From NCBI GenBank assembly GCA_022315425.1, contig JAIUPT010000022.1, positions 540,714-604,713 of the forward strand: a stretch of 64,000 nucleotides of DNA, in the 5' to 3' direction. The translations under genes were made by a program, and so were the position numbers. A model generated the notes under the pieces. That model worked only from the letters and a program-made list of their open reading frames with translations. It was not told the origin of the DNA and made no database searches. Source of the DNA: Pseudevernia furfuracea (Eukaryota; Ascomycota; Lecanoromycetes; Lecanorales; Parmeliaceae). Shown piece after piece: positions 13,190-26,364 of the stretch; the first letter of the stretch is position 1; every line of letters starts with the position of its first letter.

Positions 13190-13615
13190 CTCTCAGCGCT
13201 CTTACTTCTAATCTGAAGTCGTCAGTTTCAGAGAAATAACGCTATTCATCTTGTCTGTGAACGTCAGATCTTCTATTCTCTTTCACTGCTTCTTGTTTCA
13301 CTCTCTCATATATTTATCGACTTCGTTTTGATAGAAATTGAGTGTGTACCAGGTTTATTTCAAAGAAAACTTTCAAAAAATCGCCTTTTTTCGAAAAATG
13401 AAAGTTTTGTATGAAGAATCAGAACGGATTTTTACATGTTTTCGAATTTGATATAATCGTTTTCAGAACTTGATTCGAATTTGACATAGTCGTTTTTAGA
13501 ACTTGGTTTCTTCACTTTTGTGAACCGGACTTCGCGCTAACCCGATTGAGGTTTTTTGCGTCGCGAAGTGCGAAAATCGTGTTTTCGCATTTTTGAGTAT
13601 GCGAGCGAAGGGGAG

Positions 13616-13737
13616 TGTCAAAATTCGGGTCACGTGACATGGTCACGTGATGCGCTAAGGCGCATCCTCATAGTCGCTCTTTACTCTCTTGGCATTCTAT
13701 AGTTTATAACTAAGTGTCCTACCACCTATTCTTGACA
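13616..13737 (+). repeat. A1 3' LTR
   Basis: A 122-bp LTR, TGTCAA...TTGACA, preceded by the purine tract GCGAAGGGGAG that serves as polypurine tract. Confidence 0.9.
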
Positions 13738-14381
13738 ATAGACGCCTGCTTTTCAGCTGATCATAAGAAATTTGATCTTAATCTGTTTATTGCAGATACA
13801 GATATAGTCGTTAAGAGCTTCATGATGAGGGCAATGTCTTTCGAAATGTTAGTAATACGCTATTCATTAAGTGTCTCCTTTACAGCGAATACTAATATAT
13901 AAAGACGTTATCGCTTGATCGAGAACTTATAAACGTTCGTCTTTTCTTCGAAATTCATAATCAAGAAACGCTTCTCAACGAAGTAAACATTATTAACTCG
14001 AATAATCTTCTTCTTGATGAGATTATATAGGCGGAAAATAAACTCCTCTTCATAACCCAGAAGAATATACTTTTCGCTTTTATTCACGAGTTTCTTTTGA
14101 ATACGCTTTAATGCATAGACGATGAAATCAATCGTTCGCAGATGGAATAAAATGGGCTTTCGATAATAAAAAGTCTCAAATGACGTTACAATGATTCGAA
14201 CGTTGAGGGATCACAACATTAAATAATTGATAATGATCACGATTTCAGATCAGAAAGACTTGTTGAGCTGGGAACTTAGCAGTATGAAATGCATCTTATA
14301 CAGCAAGATCTATTCAAAACGTTCGATCGTCTCGTTCATTTCGAGATTCTTAGATACAGTGAGCTTCTATCTAATTCCGTA

Positions 14382-16700
14382 TTAAAGAAGATAATTCAAA
14401 AAGACCTTAAACATATACTCTTTCTCATTGTCGAGGCGAATACGATTGATCTTATAGTCTCGTGACTCTAAAAAGACTTTAAAACGTAAGAATATGATAA
14501 ACGTTTCACTCTTATAACGAATATAGTACACTTCAAAGTAGAAGATGAAATTATTCTTAAATATCACAAAGTATCTATAGTTATTGAATTCAGTAGAGAA
14601 TAGAGATTCTATAAGATCACTATAAACAAATTCGTCAGACTGCGTTTCTAACTCTGTGAGACTATCATAAGAGACAGTCTTTTAACGTCTTATGATATAA
14701 CATTCGCAGATATACTTCTTCGCAATATTCTTGACGAAATTCACTTCAACGATTATATTTAAGAGCTTATTTAGATTATTTTGACTCAAATAACCCATGC
14801 GAGCATATCAGAGTTAATAAATGAAATTCGAGAGCACACTATAAACGATCAGAGCACTATTTCGACTCTATCAGAGATTCAAAAAGAAGAGATCACGATT
14901 ACGAGTATCGATAAGCTTCAGATCGTCCTTGATAAGAATATATTTTATCTTATAAAAGGAGACAGCGATATCGAAGTTTAGAAGTTTATCGATCGAGAGA
15001 AGATTGACGCTCATATCGAGCATATATAAGACATTTCGCAGAGTGACTATTACACACTCTTTCTTAATCACACAGTCGAGACTAATAATGTTACAGTTTT
15101 AAGACTGCACTTCGCTTTTCTCGATGCTCTTAATCGATCAAGAATAAATCTTTTCGTAGATAATGAACATCGAACGATTCGCGAAAGAATAACGAGAGTA
15201 GTCTGAATCTACGACGACTCGAGTGAGAAGATTCACGAAATTCGCAGTCATGAGACTATATTCGAGAGCTTTCGTGACGATTAGATTGATGACTTGATTA
15301 TCAGTCGCATCGAGGATATTGAAGTCGTTCGAATTGACATTCGAATAATGCATAATGAAGTTTAGTTCCTTCAAGAAGACATAATTGACATTGAGATAAT
15401 CGTTCTTCTCTGAAGCAGAGACATTAAAAGACGCCTCTTCGATGCGCTTGCGCTTATTGCTTAAGAATTTATTCTCGAAGTCGAAGATCTTTATCTTCTT
15501 CTTCTTTTCCTCTTTCGTTATGAATTTCTCAGACTTAAAATAAAAAAACTTGATTCAGCATTTGACAAAGAGATGTCTAAATTTGCGATCAGCTGTCTTA
15601 TACGAAGAACAGGTCTCACGATTGATATTAGAGTCGCCGAGATTATTAAAAGCAGCTTGTTTGTCTTTGCCCTTATCGTTATGAGCGATATATATAATCA
15701 GTTCTTCTTCTTTGAAGAAGATTCTGACTTCTTCGTTCACGGCGATTACGACAATCTCTTAAAACTTAACGAACTTGTTCTCAAAGAGATTATGATTTTA
15801 AGTGTAACTTGACTCGAACATATCGTAAGAGTCGTCAAGTTTCATAAGGAAAATTAGAATTCGCAGAGGCTTCGAAATAACGAGGGATTTATGAAGACTG
15901 ATAATGTCGAAGGTGATCTTGCGAAAGTTCTTTTTATATTAACGAACTCCCTCTTCTTCAAGGGTGAGATCGAATATTCGACGTATTAGTTCTCTATAGA
16001 GACTCGTGCTCTTAGACTAATAGTTCTTAATTAGAACATCGAGCATAATCTAAGAGTCTTTATTATCGAATTCGACTTCGACGAGTTCGTAATCGTTATT
16101 CTCGAGACGATAAAAGATAGCGATATAGACTCTATGACTAATGATCGCATTAAAGAGAACAAGGTTGTTAAGCATCAATTAATTGTTGATATTCTGCTTT
16201 CATCGACGATATCTCAGATTGAACTTCAAAATAACAATAAAGTTTAGAAGAAAAGCGCTTTCTTCTTCGAGAGAATCAGTCGCTGAAGCTATTAGAATTA
16301 ACATGTTTCTTACGACGTCTTATGCGCTTAATTCTTCGTCGATTATAGATGCTGAGAATTACTGAGGAGATTTCTGAGAGCGATACGTATAATATGAATA
16401 GTGACGACGATGATATTTAATCGAAAGACTTAGTTTGAGAGGTGACTGAGACGATAGAGAACGAAGGTCTTAAAGTCGAAGAAGTCGAAGTCGAAGAAGT
16501 GAGATTTAGAGAACTTTTGACACGAAGATCGAATAACTTAGTGTCACTTGAGACACTAAGAGTATCTTCGTTAACTTCGAATTGAAAGTCGACACTACTA
16601 ACGTTCGCGAAAGCAGTGAGAGTGAAATAGATGCTCCGATCTTCGTCAAAGTTCTCGAGAATCTTATCGATATCTAACAACTTTTGTTATTAATCTTCGA
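14382..16700 (-). pseudogene. A2 gag-protease-integrase remnant
   Basis: Minus-strand pieces match the A1/A8 products: gag (16417-16680, 15555-15740), the protease motif VVVDSDYSRYSFANRS inside 15138-15374, the LRNVLYMLDMSVNLLSIDKL segment (14871-15071) and the integrase core (14382-14567). Numerous stops separate them. RT and RNase H are absent. Confidence 0.82.
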
Positions 16701-17711
16701 GTTCTTATATAAGAAATGAAAAGTGCTTATACTTGAATCTTCGATAGATACGAGCGATATTATTGAAATGAAAGATACTTAGAGACAAGAAAGATTTGAA
16801 TTGATCTAATTTCCGCTGAAACTGTATCGAAGACAATTACTAAAGACGTGTAAATCTTCGAAGGGAAATAACGTTCTTCTTATGTTAAGTCTTCGACAGA
16901 AACTCGAATTTAAAATAGTCGCTTCGATAACTGTCGTCGTGAAATGAAGTCATATTCGACGATAGAATAAAGTCGAATGACGATAAAAAGAATTCGATGA
17001 CTGGGTCTCAGCTCTCTTCTTCAGAGAACTTATAGAGTCGAAAGATCTATCTCAACAAGAAATTCTTATTGTTTTGACCCTCAACAGACGTATACGCGCT
17101 CTAAGTGAAGGTTTATCGATGACTGAGCCTCAGCTCTCTTCTTCAGAGAACTTGTGAAATCGAAAGATCTATCTTAATAAGAAATTCTTGTTGTTTTGAC
17201 TCTTAATAGACGTATACGCGCTCTGAGTAGAGATTTATCGATGACTAATCAACTCTGAAGTGTGATCAGACGATTTGATGCTGAAGTTTAGTTTCTTGAG
17301 TCGTTACAATTGATTCGATTCACGTAAACGCTTTATCAACGCTAAAGCGGTGTATATCGCGAGAGGAATATCCTCGTTGAGCGTGTTTAGCGTGTCTCAC
17401 GCAGAGAAGCTGACAATGTTTCAGAGACCTTAGTGAAATTCGATCGCACGATCGTATGACGAGTTCGACGTTCGACGTTCGATTAGATTCGATATGCCGA
17501 GGGTCGATTTGCGATAGAACTCTCAGCTCTCGAATTCCAAAGACGATCATTTTGTAGAGAGCAATGCTCATTTCAAGAAGATTAAAAAACAGAGTCTCAT
17601 AGCTGTCGCGGCGTTCATTGCGATGAACTCGTGATGCTTAGAGATCACTGTGACTCTGATAGACATAGGATATAAGTGAAACAGTCGCCGAGCAAGTCCG
17701 AGCTCATAACC

Positions 17712-17833
17712 TGTGAAAAATAGGTGATAGGACACTTAGTTGTTAACTATGAAATGCTACGAGAGTAAAGAGCGACTATGAGGATGCGCCTTAGCGCATC
17801 ACGTGACCATGTCACGTGACCCGAATTTTGACA
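17712..17833 (-). repeat. A2 5' LTR
   Basis: A 122-bp LTR in reverse orientation, followed on its internal side by the primer site (GAGCTCATAACC as read on the plus strand). Confidence 0.9.
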
Positions 17834-17968
17834 GATTCGAACGTTGAAGAATCGCAACATCAAATAATTGATGATAGTCACGATTTCGAGTCAGAAAGAC
17901 TTATTGCGTTCGATCGTCTCGTTCATTTCGAGGTTCTCAGATATAGTGAGCTTCTATCTAATTCCGCA

Positions 17969-20192
17969 CTAAAGAAGATAATTCAAAAAGATCTTAAACA
18001 TATACTCTCCCTCATTATCGAGTCGAATACGACAGATCTTATAACTCCGTGACTCTAGAAAGACTTTAAAAGGTAAGAACATAACAAACGTTTCACTCTT
18101 ATGACGAATACAGTACACTTCAGAGTAAGAAATAAAATCATTCTTAAATATCATAAAGTATCTATAGTTATTGAATTAAGTAGGGGACAGAGACTCTACG
18201 AGATCACTATAAACAAATTCGCTAGACTGCGTTTTTAACTCTATGAAACTATCATAAAAAACAGTCTTCTGACGTTTTATGATATAGCATTCGCAGATAT
18301 ACTTCTTCGTAATGTTCTTAATGAAGTTCACCTCAACGATCATATTTGAGAGCTTGTTTAGATTATTCTAACTCAAATAGTTCATGCGAGCATATTAGAG
18401 TTAATAAATAAAATTCGAGAGCACACTATAGGCGATCAGAGCACTATTTCGACTCTATCAGAGATTCAAAAAGAAGAGATTACGATTACGAGTATCGATA
18501 AGCTTTAAATCGTTCTTGATAAGAATATATTCTATCTTATGAAAGGAGACAGCGATATCGAAGTTCAGAAGTTTATCGATCGAGAGAAGATTGACGTTCA
18601 TATCGAGCACATATAAGATATTTCGTAGAGTGACTGTCACACACTCTTCTCTAATCACACAGTCGAGATTAATAATGTTATAATCTTAAAACTGCACTTC
18701 GCTCTCTTCGATATTCTTGATCGATCGAGAATAGACCTTTTCGTAAATAGTGAACATCGAACGATCTACGAAAGAATAACGAGAGCAGTCTGAATCTACG
18801 ACGACTCGAATAAGAAGATTCACGAAATTCGCAGCCATGAGACTATGTTCGAGAGCTTTCGTGACGATTAGATTGATGACTTGATCATCAGCCGCATCGA
18901 GGATATTGAAGTCGTTCGAATTGACATTCGAATAGTACATAGTGAAGTTCAGTTCCTTCAGAAAGATATAATTAACATTAAGATAATCGTTCTCCTCTGA
19001 AGCAGAGACATTAAAAGACGTCTCTTCGATGCGCTTACGCTTGTTATTTAAGAATTTATTCTCGAAGTCGAAGATCTTTATCTTCTTCTTCTTTTTCTCT
19101 TTCGTTATAAATTTCTCAGACTTGAGATAAGAAAACTTGATTCAGCATTTGACAGAGAGATATCTGAATTTGCGATTAGCTATCTTATACGAAGAATAGA
19201 TCTTACGATTAATGTTAGAGTCGTCGAGATTGTTAAAAGCAGCTTGTTTGTCTTTGCTCTTATCATTACGAGCGACATATATAATTAGTTCTTCTTCTTT
19301 AAAAGAGATTCTAACTTCTTCGTTCACGACGATCATAATAATCTCTTAAAACTTAACGAACTTGTTCTCAAAGAGATCATGATTTTGAGTGTAACTTGAC
19401 TCGAACATATCGTAAGAGTCGTCAAGTCTTATAAGGAAAATTAGAATTCGCAGAGACTTCGAAATAACGAGGGATTTATAAAGGCTGATGATGTCGAAGA
19501 TGATCTTGCGAAAGTTCTTTTTATATTGACGAACTTCTTCTTCTTTAAGAATAAGATCGAATATTCGACGCATTAATTTCCTATAGAGACTCGTATTCTT
19601 AGACTAATAGTTCTTAATTAGGGCATCGAGCATGGCCTGAGAGTCTTTATCGTCGAATTCGACTTCGACGAGTTCGCGATCGTTATTCTCGAGACGATAA
19701 AAGATAGCGATGCAGACTCTATGACTAATGATCGCATTAAAGAGAATAAGATTGTTAAGTATCAATCAATTGTTGATATTCTACTTTCATCGACGATATT
19801 TCAGATTGAACTTCAAAATGACAATAAAGTTTAAAAGAAAAGCGCTTCCCTCTTCGAGGGGATCAGTCGTTGAAACTGCTAGAGCTGACATGTTTCTTGC
19901 GATGCCTTATGCGCTTGATTCTTCGTCGGCCATGAATGCTGAGAATTACTGAGGAGAGAGAGGCGATAGGGGACGAAGACCTTGAAGTCGAAGAAGTCGA
20001 AGTCGAAGAAGTGAGATTCAGAGAGCTTTTGACACGAAGATCGAATAACTCAGTGTCACTTAAGGCACTGAGAGTGTCTTCGCTGACTTCGAATTGAAAG
20101 TCAACACTACTAACGTCCGCGAAAGTAGTGAGAGTGAAGTAGGTGCTCTGATCTCCGTTAGAGTTCTCGAGAGTCTTATCGATATCTAACAA
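17969..20192 (-). pseudogene. A3 gag-protease-integrase remnant
   Basis: This copy keeps the longest open gag stretch of the family (19863-20192, ~109 codons with an STSTSSTSRSSSPIAS-like Ser/Thr run). It also has the protease segment VVVDSDCSRYSFVDRS and an integrase piece with LDNEGEYMFK. Stops lie between the pieces, and the 3' half of pol is missing. Confidence 0.8.
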
Positions 20193-20510
20193 CTTTTGCT
20201 GCTGATCTTCGAGTTCTTACACGAGAAATAAAAAGTGCTTATACTTGAATCTTCGATAGATACGAGCGATATTGTTGAGATAAAAGATACTTAGAGATAA
20301 GAAAGATTTGAATTGATCTAATTTTCGCTGAGACTGTATCGAAGACAATTACTAAAGACATGTAAATCTTCGAAGAGAAATAACGTTCTTCTTATACTGA
20401 GTCTTCGATAGAGACTCGAATTTAGAATAGTCGCTTCGATGGCTGCCGTCGTGAGATGAAGTCATATTTAATAATAGAATAAAGTCGAATGACGATGAAG
20501 AGAATTCGAT

Positions 20511-20876
20511 GACTAGGTCTCAGCCCTCTTCTTTAGAGAACTTGTGAGGCCGAAAGATCTATCTCAATAAGAAATCCTTGTTGTTTTGACCCTCAATAGA
20601 CGTATACGCGCTCTGAGTGAAGATTTGTTGATGACTGAGCCTCAGCCCTCTTCTTCAGAGAACTTGTAAGGTCGAAAGGCCTATCTCAACAAGAAATCCT
20701 TATTGTTTTGACCCTCAATAGGCGTATACGCGCTCTGAGTGAAGATTTGTTGATGACTAAGTCTCAGCCCTCTTCTTTAGAGAACTTATAAGGTCGAAAG
20801 ATCTATCTTAACAAGAAATTCTTGTTGTTTTGACCTTCAATAGACGTATACGCGCTCTAAGTGAAGATTTGTTAAT
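20511..20876 (-). repeat. A3 leader tandem repeat, 3 x 122 bp
   Basis: Three consecutive 122-bp units (boundaries near 20511, 20633 and 20755), the highest number among the copies here. They are recognisable by the recurring CGTATACGCGCTCT block. Confidence 0.85.
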
Positions 20877-21346
20877 AACTAATCAACTCTGAAGTGTGAT
20901 CAGACGATTTGATGCTGAAGTTCAGCCTCTTGAGTCGTTATAATTGATTCGATTCACGTAAACGCTTTATCAACGTTGAAGCGATGTACATCGCGAAAGA
21001 AATATTCTCGTTGAGCGTGTTTAGCGTGTCTCACGCAGGAAAGCTGACAATGTTTCAGAGACCTTAGTGAAATTCGGTCGCACGGTCGTATGGCGAGTTC
21101 GGCGTTCGACGTTCGATTAGATTCGATATGTCGCGGGTCGATTTGCGATAGGGCTCCCAGCCCTCCGAATTTCAAAGACGATCATTTTATAGAGAGCAAT
21201 GTCCACCTCAAGAAGATTAAACAACAGAGTCTCATAGCTGTCGCGGCGTTCATTAAGATGAACTCGTGATGCTTAGAGGTCACTGTGGCTCTGATAGGCA
21301 TAGAGTATAAGTGAAACAGTCGTCGAGCAAGTTCGGGCTCATAACC

Positions 21347-21455
21347 TGTCAAGAATAGATGGTAGAACACTTAGTTGTTAACTATAGAATGCTACGAGAG
21401 TAAAGAGCGACTATGAGAATGCGCCTTAGCGCATCACGTGACCCGAATTTTGACA
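21347..21455 (-). repeat. A3 5' LTR with a 13-bp deletion
   Basis: At 109 bp it lacks 13 bp relative to the 122-bp family LTR. The missing bases remove one of the two CACGTG half-units of the palindrome, consistent with slippage between them. Confidence 0.88.
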
Positions 21456-22247
21456 ACCTTTGCGTTACTAACGAATCATGTTAATAAGTCGAATATTTTC
21501 GAGCCGACAATCTATCAACAGACTATTTCTAATCAACTCTCTCGCATGCACTGAGAGCTCGCCATGCAAGACGAATATAAATCTCTCATGAACAACAATA
21601 CTTAATGTCTGATTCAGACGTCTTTAGATGCTTATATTCTAAGAGGTCGCTAAATCTACATCGTGAAGCGAGATCTCGTTGAGAAAGTCACTCGTTATAA
21701 GGCCCGCTGAGTGATTCAAGAATTCGAATAACAGAAGAGTCGTGACTATCATAACACGTTCGCCTTAGTGATCAAGTTCATGAGTTATAAGGCGATCTTT
21801 GCTCTGACAGCGATTCTGAACTAAAACGTGAAACAAATAAACGTTAAAATCGTCTTTCTCTACGATAACGTTCAAGAGACGATTTATGTGCGATAGCTCG
21901 ATGATTTCAGCAAGAACGATATCAAAGTTTGTAGACTGAATAAGACTCTCTATAAACTTAAGCAATCTCTTAGAATTTGATATCAGCACTTCTCGAAGTA
22001 TATGAAGAAACTCGAACTAATATTTATCGAATCGAACGAGAGTGTCTTTATAAACGTCAAGAAGAACATTATTGTAGCTCTCTATATGAACGATATATTA
22101 ATTATCGATCTCAGCAAAATCGATATTCAGCGCATCAAAAAGGCCCTCAATAACAAGTTTCACATATTCGACTTGAAACCTTGCGTCTATTATTTAGGCA
22201 TAATCGTCAAAAGGGATCGTGTCGTCGATATCCTTCGTCTGAGACAA
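21456..22247 (+). mobile_element. A4: internal RT fragment of Copia family A
   Basis: A plus-strand fragment of the RT region, matching A1 from about 11570 to 12362 (TKHVNKS-like linker to the YMNDILIIDLSKI box and beyond). It has no LTR of its own. It lies exactly between the A3 5' LTR and the A5 5' LTR. Confidence 0.82.
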
Positions 22248-22369
22248 TGTCAAAATTCGGGTCACGTGACATGGTCACGTGATGCGCTAAGGCGCATTCT
22301 CATAGTCGCTCTTTACTCTCGTAGCATTCTATAGTTAACAACTAAGTGTTCTACCACCTATTCTTGACA
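22248..22369 (+). repeat. A5 5' LTR
   Basis: A 122-bp LTR with TGTCAA...TTGACA ends. By eye it is identical to its partner at 33514. Confidence 0.92.
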
Positions 22370-22387
22370 GGTTATGAGCCCGGGCTT
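22370..22387 (+). promoter_or_regulatory. A5 primer-binding site
   Basis: GGTTATGAGCCCGGGCTT is one of the least mutated versions. The complement matches the anticodon stem-loop of initiator tRNA-Met (GGGCTCATAACC), as in half-tRNA-primed Copia elements. Confidence 0.6.
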
Positions 22388-22837
22388 GCCCGGCGACTAT
22401 TTCACTTATACCCTATGCCTACCAGAGCCACAGTGATCTTTAAGCATCACGAGTTCATCGCAATAAACGTCGCGAAAGTTATGAGACTCTGTTTTTTAAT
22501 CTTCTTGAGATGGACATTGCCCTCTATAAAATGATCGTCTTTGAAATTCGAAGGGCTAAAAGTTCTATCGCAAATCGACTCTCGACATATCGAATCTAAT
22601 CGAACGTCGAACGTCGAACTCGTTATACGATCGTGCGATCGAATTTTATTAAGATCTCTGAAACATTATTAACTTCTCTACGTGAGACACGTTAAACACG
22701 CTTAACGAGAATATTTCTCTCGCGATGTATAATCGCTTCAACGTTGATAAAGCGTTTACGTGAATCGAATTAATTGTAACGACTTAAGAGGCTGAACTTC
22801 AGCATCAAATCGTCTAATTACACTTTAGAGTTAACTA

Positions 22838-23081
22838 GTTATCAACAAACCTCTACTCAGAGCGCGTATACGCCTATTGAAGGTCAAAACAATAAGAATT
22901 TCTTATTGAGATAAATCTTTCGATCTTATAAGTTCCTTAAAGAAGAGGGCTGAAGCTTAGTTATCGACAAATCTTCACTTAGAGCGCGTATACGTCTGTT
23001 GAGAGTCAAAACAATAAGAATTTCTTGTTGAGATAGATCTTTCGACCTCGCAAGTTCTCTAAAGAAGAGAACTGAGACTCA
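22838..23081 (+). repeat. A5 leader tandem repeat, 2 x 122 bp
   Basis: The units are 22838-22959 and 22960-23081. They align with those in A1 and differ mainly by transitions. Confidence 0.85.
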
Positions 23082-24695
23082 GTCATCGAATTCTCTTTAT
23101 CGTTATTCGACTTTATTCTATCATCGAATATGACTTCATCTCACGACGACAGTTATCGAAGCGACTATTCTAAATTCGAGTTTCTATCGAAGACTCAGCA
23201 TAAGAAGAACGTTATTTCCCTTCGAAGATTTACACGTCTTTAGTAATTGTCTTCGATACAGTCTCAGCGAAAATTAGATCAATTCAAATCTTTCTTGTCT
23301 CTAAGTATCTTTTATCTTAATAATATCGCTCGTATCTATCGAAGATTTAAGTATAAGCACTTCTTATTTCTCGTGTAAGAACTCGAAGATTAATAATAAA
23401 AGTTGTTAGATATCGATAAGACTCTCGAGGACTCTAACGGAGATTAGAGTATCTATTTTATTCTCACTGCTTTCGCGAACGTTAGCAGTGTCGACTTTCA
23501 ATTCGAAGTTAACGAAGACATTCTCAGTGTCTTAAGTGATATTAAGTTATTCGATCTTCGTGTCAAAAGTTCTCTGAATCTTACTTCTTCGACTTCGACT
23601 TCTTCGACTTTAAGATCTTCGTTCTCTATCGTCTTAGTTATCTCTCAAGCTAAGTCTTTCGTTTAAGTATCATCGTCGTTATTATTTATATCGTACGTAT
23701 CGTTCTTAGAAACCTTCTTAGTAATTCTTAACATCTATGATCGACGAAGAATCAAGCGCATAAGACGTCGTAAGAAACATGTTAATTCTAATAATTTCAG
23801 CGACTAACCCTCTCGAAGAGAAAAGCGCTTTTTCTTTAAACTTTATTGTTATTTTAAAATTCAATCTAAGATATCGTCGATGAAAGTAGAATATCAATAA
23901 TTGATTAATGCTCAATAATCTTATTTTCTTTAATACGATTATTAGTTATAGAGTCTGCATCGCTATCTTTTATCGTCTCGAAGATAACGATCGCGAACTC
24001 GTCGAAGTCGAATTCGATAATAAAGACTCTCAAATTATGCTCGATATTTTAATCAAGAATTATTAGTCTAAGAGTATAAGTCTTTATAGAGAATTAATGC
24101 GTCGAATATTCGATCTCACTCTTAAAGAAGAGAGAGTTCGTCAATACAAAAAGAACTTTCGTAAGATTATCTTCGACATCATCAGCCTTCATAAATCCCT
24201 CGTTATTTCGAAGTCTTTACGAATTCTAATTTTCCTTATAAGACTTGACGACTCTTACGACATGTTCGAGTTAAGTTATATTCAAAATCATAATCTCTTT
24301 GAGAACAAGTTCGTCAAGTTTTAAGAGATTATCGTGATCGTCGTGAACGAAGATGTTAGAATCTCCTTCAAAGAAGAAAAACTAATTATGTATATCGCTC
24401 GTAACGATAAGAGCAAAGATAAATAAGCTACTTTTAATAACTCGAGCGACTCTAATATTAATCGTGAGATCTATTCTTCGTGTAAGATAGCTAATCGCAA
24501 ATTTAGATATTTCTCTATCAAATGCTGAATCAAGTTTTCTTATCTCAAGTCTGAGAAATTTATAACGAAAGAGAAAAAGAAGAAGAAGATAAAGATCTTC
24601 GACTTCGAAAATGAACTTCTAAGCAAAAAGCGCAAGCGCATCGAAGAGACGTCTTTTAATGTCTCTGCTTCAGAGGAGAACGATTATCTCAATGT

Positions 24696-24897
24696 TTGAC
24701 CCGACTTGACAGAGGGTTAGTGAGTCTTAATCTCGCACTCGCGTATAGCATGTTGATTGCATGCTATTTTTGAATTTGGTAGACGTGTCCTTTACAGGGG
24801 ACAGATCTCATTTGAAAGCAGCATAAGTAGCTGCATTCCATCTGCGTTTGACTCTTCATTCGAATTAATCTCTTTCAGAGCAATAGCATTCTTTCGT
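24696..24897 (+). repeat. C1 repeat A1
   Basis: A 202-bp repeat matching A2 at 29132-29333 and both A repeats of C2. It contains the hairpin ATAGCATG..CATGCTAT. Confidence 0.88.
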
Positions 24898-24994
24898 AGA
24901 CACGCAAGCAACACGCTGTCACCTAACCTCGTATTCTACTCTTATTAACACATTCTTTTATTACTAGATCACTCACACCGTATTTCATCGTTCA

Positions 24995-25693
24995 ATGGCC
25001 CCCGCAGCTATGACAACTCGTTCTAGAGCGATCAACCCCGTTCAAAAGACGTCCCAGAAGGCGTCTTTCTCAAAGAAGGTCACATCAAAGACATCGACCA
25101 AGAAGACCACTGCCCCAGTGACATCAAAACCTCAGGGTGTTACGAAAAAACGTCCTGCCCGTCGCTCAGCCGTTTCAGAAACCCCACCACGTGATGTTAC
25201 TTCAGAGGCGTCGGCCTCTGAGACCTCGACCGGGATAGCCAGTCCATCCGTCGTCGAAGAAGCCCCCCCGCCGTCACACCGTACTCCGCTGAATCAGCAA
25301 ATCGCAGCCTTGGTCAAGAATTATGAGACTAATACGCCGCGATCCAAATCTCATCACGCGTCTCATCGTTTCAAGTCTCACCGTCGGTCTCACCACCGAT
25401 TCAAATCTCATTATGAGTTTCGTCACCGATTCAAGTCCCATCACCGTCGACACGATTTATTCTTAGAATTCTCGAAGTTCTCTTCGTTAGATTCGAAGAT
25501 AGAAAACGAGTCAAGAGTCTCTTTTTTGCATAAAGAAGGTAATAAACTCTTTCTTAAACTTTATAAGCGTTTTCGAGCCGTTGATATTAAATACTTCAAA
25601 TAAATCTTCTATAAAACCTTCAAGCTCAAGAACCTAATCAAGTTAGTTCACGATTATATCGATTGAACGTGAAGTATCAAGAACGATAAGAAT
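24995..25693 (+). pseudogene. C1 gag-like ORF1 (broken)
   Basis: Open for 202 codons from 24995 (MAPAAMTTRSRAINPVQ), then stopped. It has the same Ser/Lys/Ala-rich N-terminus and His/Ser/Arg-rich repeats (SHHRFKSHYEFRHRFKSH) as C2. Downstream it runs into an inverted segment, so even without stops this copy could not encode the C2-type zinc-finger region in frame. Confidence 0.8.
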
Positions 25694-25844
25694 AAGAAGA
25701 ATAAGAATACTCAGAAGATCTTCGATCTCAATCAACTTCTTCGCTGCTTTGACGTGTATTATTAGATCGTTTGTTTCTTCGCAGCACGTTCTCATATAGT
25801 CTTAAAACTTTATAAGACTCTTATTAACTATCGTATTCGTCTAT

Positions 25845-26364
25845 CAGGTCTTTTATCGTTCTATTTTCAACGGGCCTTGCTGAGACAAATTAGAATCGAA
25901 CGCCTCGAATGAAGTGTAAGAGAACCTCTCGAATACGAAGATTAGCGACGACGAGACTGAACAGCTCGTTGCGAGTCAATCGAATAATTTAGTGACTCGT
26001 TGTCCCAGCGGGATCGAATTGACATTGAAGATCTAAGACTTGATATATGTCATGGCAGCGTGATTCTGCTGACAATTAAAGCAAACATGTGCGTATCTGC
26101 ATTGCTCGTAATTGCATTTGTCGACGTTGAAGTTGTTGCAGATCATTATGTCTTCTAAAGAGAAGAACTTAATAATCTAATTATTCGAATATTGCTTGAT
26201 GTCGTTGATCGCAGAGACTGTCTTTCGAACAAGAAAGTTGAAACAACGTATATTCTCGATAAACCATGACAGAGGGATATTTTATTCGTTGAGTATACGC
26301 GCGAACATGAAAGAGTAATAATACTACTTAATAAAGTCGAAGCGATAGTGAACTGAAAAGTTCG
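25845..26364 (-). other. Inverted 520-bp internal segment of C1
   Basis: This block is the reverse complement of C2 46193-46712, while both flanks are collinear with C2. C2 carries the ancestral order, because there the block reads on from gag into a Cys/His-rich motif and then into RT. The inversion preserved length to the base. Confidence 0.88.

Larger units (their letters stand above)
7367..13737 (+). mobile_element. A1: full-length Copia family A LTR retrotransposon (degenerate)
   Basis: The 5' LTR is 7367-7491 and the 3' LTR 13616-13737, both TGTCAA...(T)CACA or TTGACA. The primer site begins at 7492 (GGTTATGAG). The leader holds two 122-bp tandem repeats. The gag-pol span ends with a stop at 13187-13189. 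Compared with A8 the leader lacks about 130 bp. The flanks (GCAAT left, ATAGA right) do not form a target duplication. The left flank is family B and the right flank is an internal piece of family A (A2), so the site has been rearranged. Confidence 0.9.
13738..17833 (-). mobile_element. A2: 3'-truncated Copia family A copy
   Basis: A minus-strand copy with its 5' LTR at 17712-17833, leader with two 122-bp repeats (about 17001-17244), gag, protease and integrase. It stops abruptly at 13738 in the integrase-RT linker, exactly where the A1 3' LTR ends. No RT part or 3' LTR is present. Recognisable translated pieces on the minus strand include 14382-14567 (integrase), 14871-15071 and 15138-15374 (protease) and 15555-15740 (gag Cys-rich region). 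Confidence 0.88.
17834..21455 (-). mobile_element. A3: 3'-truncated Copia family A copy
   Basis: A minus-strand copy with 5' LTR 21347-21455, a leader with three 122-bp repeats (about 20511-20876), gag, protease and part of integrase. It is cut at 17834, directly against the A2 5' LTR. A ~75-bp deletion in gag distinguishes it from A1 and A8. Open pieces: 19863-20192 and 19346-19573 (gag), 18686-18940 (protease) and 17969-18154 (integrase). Confidence 0.88.
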
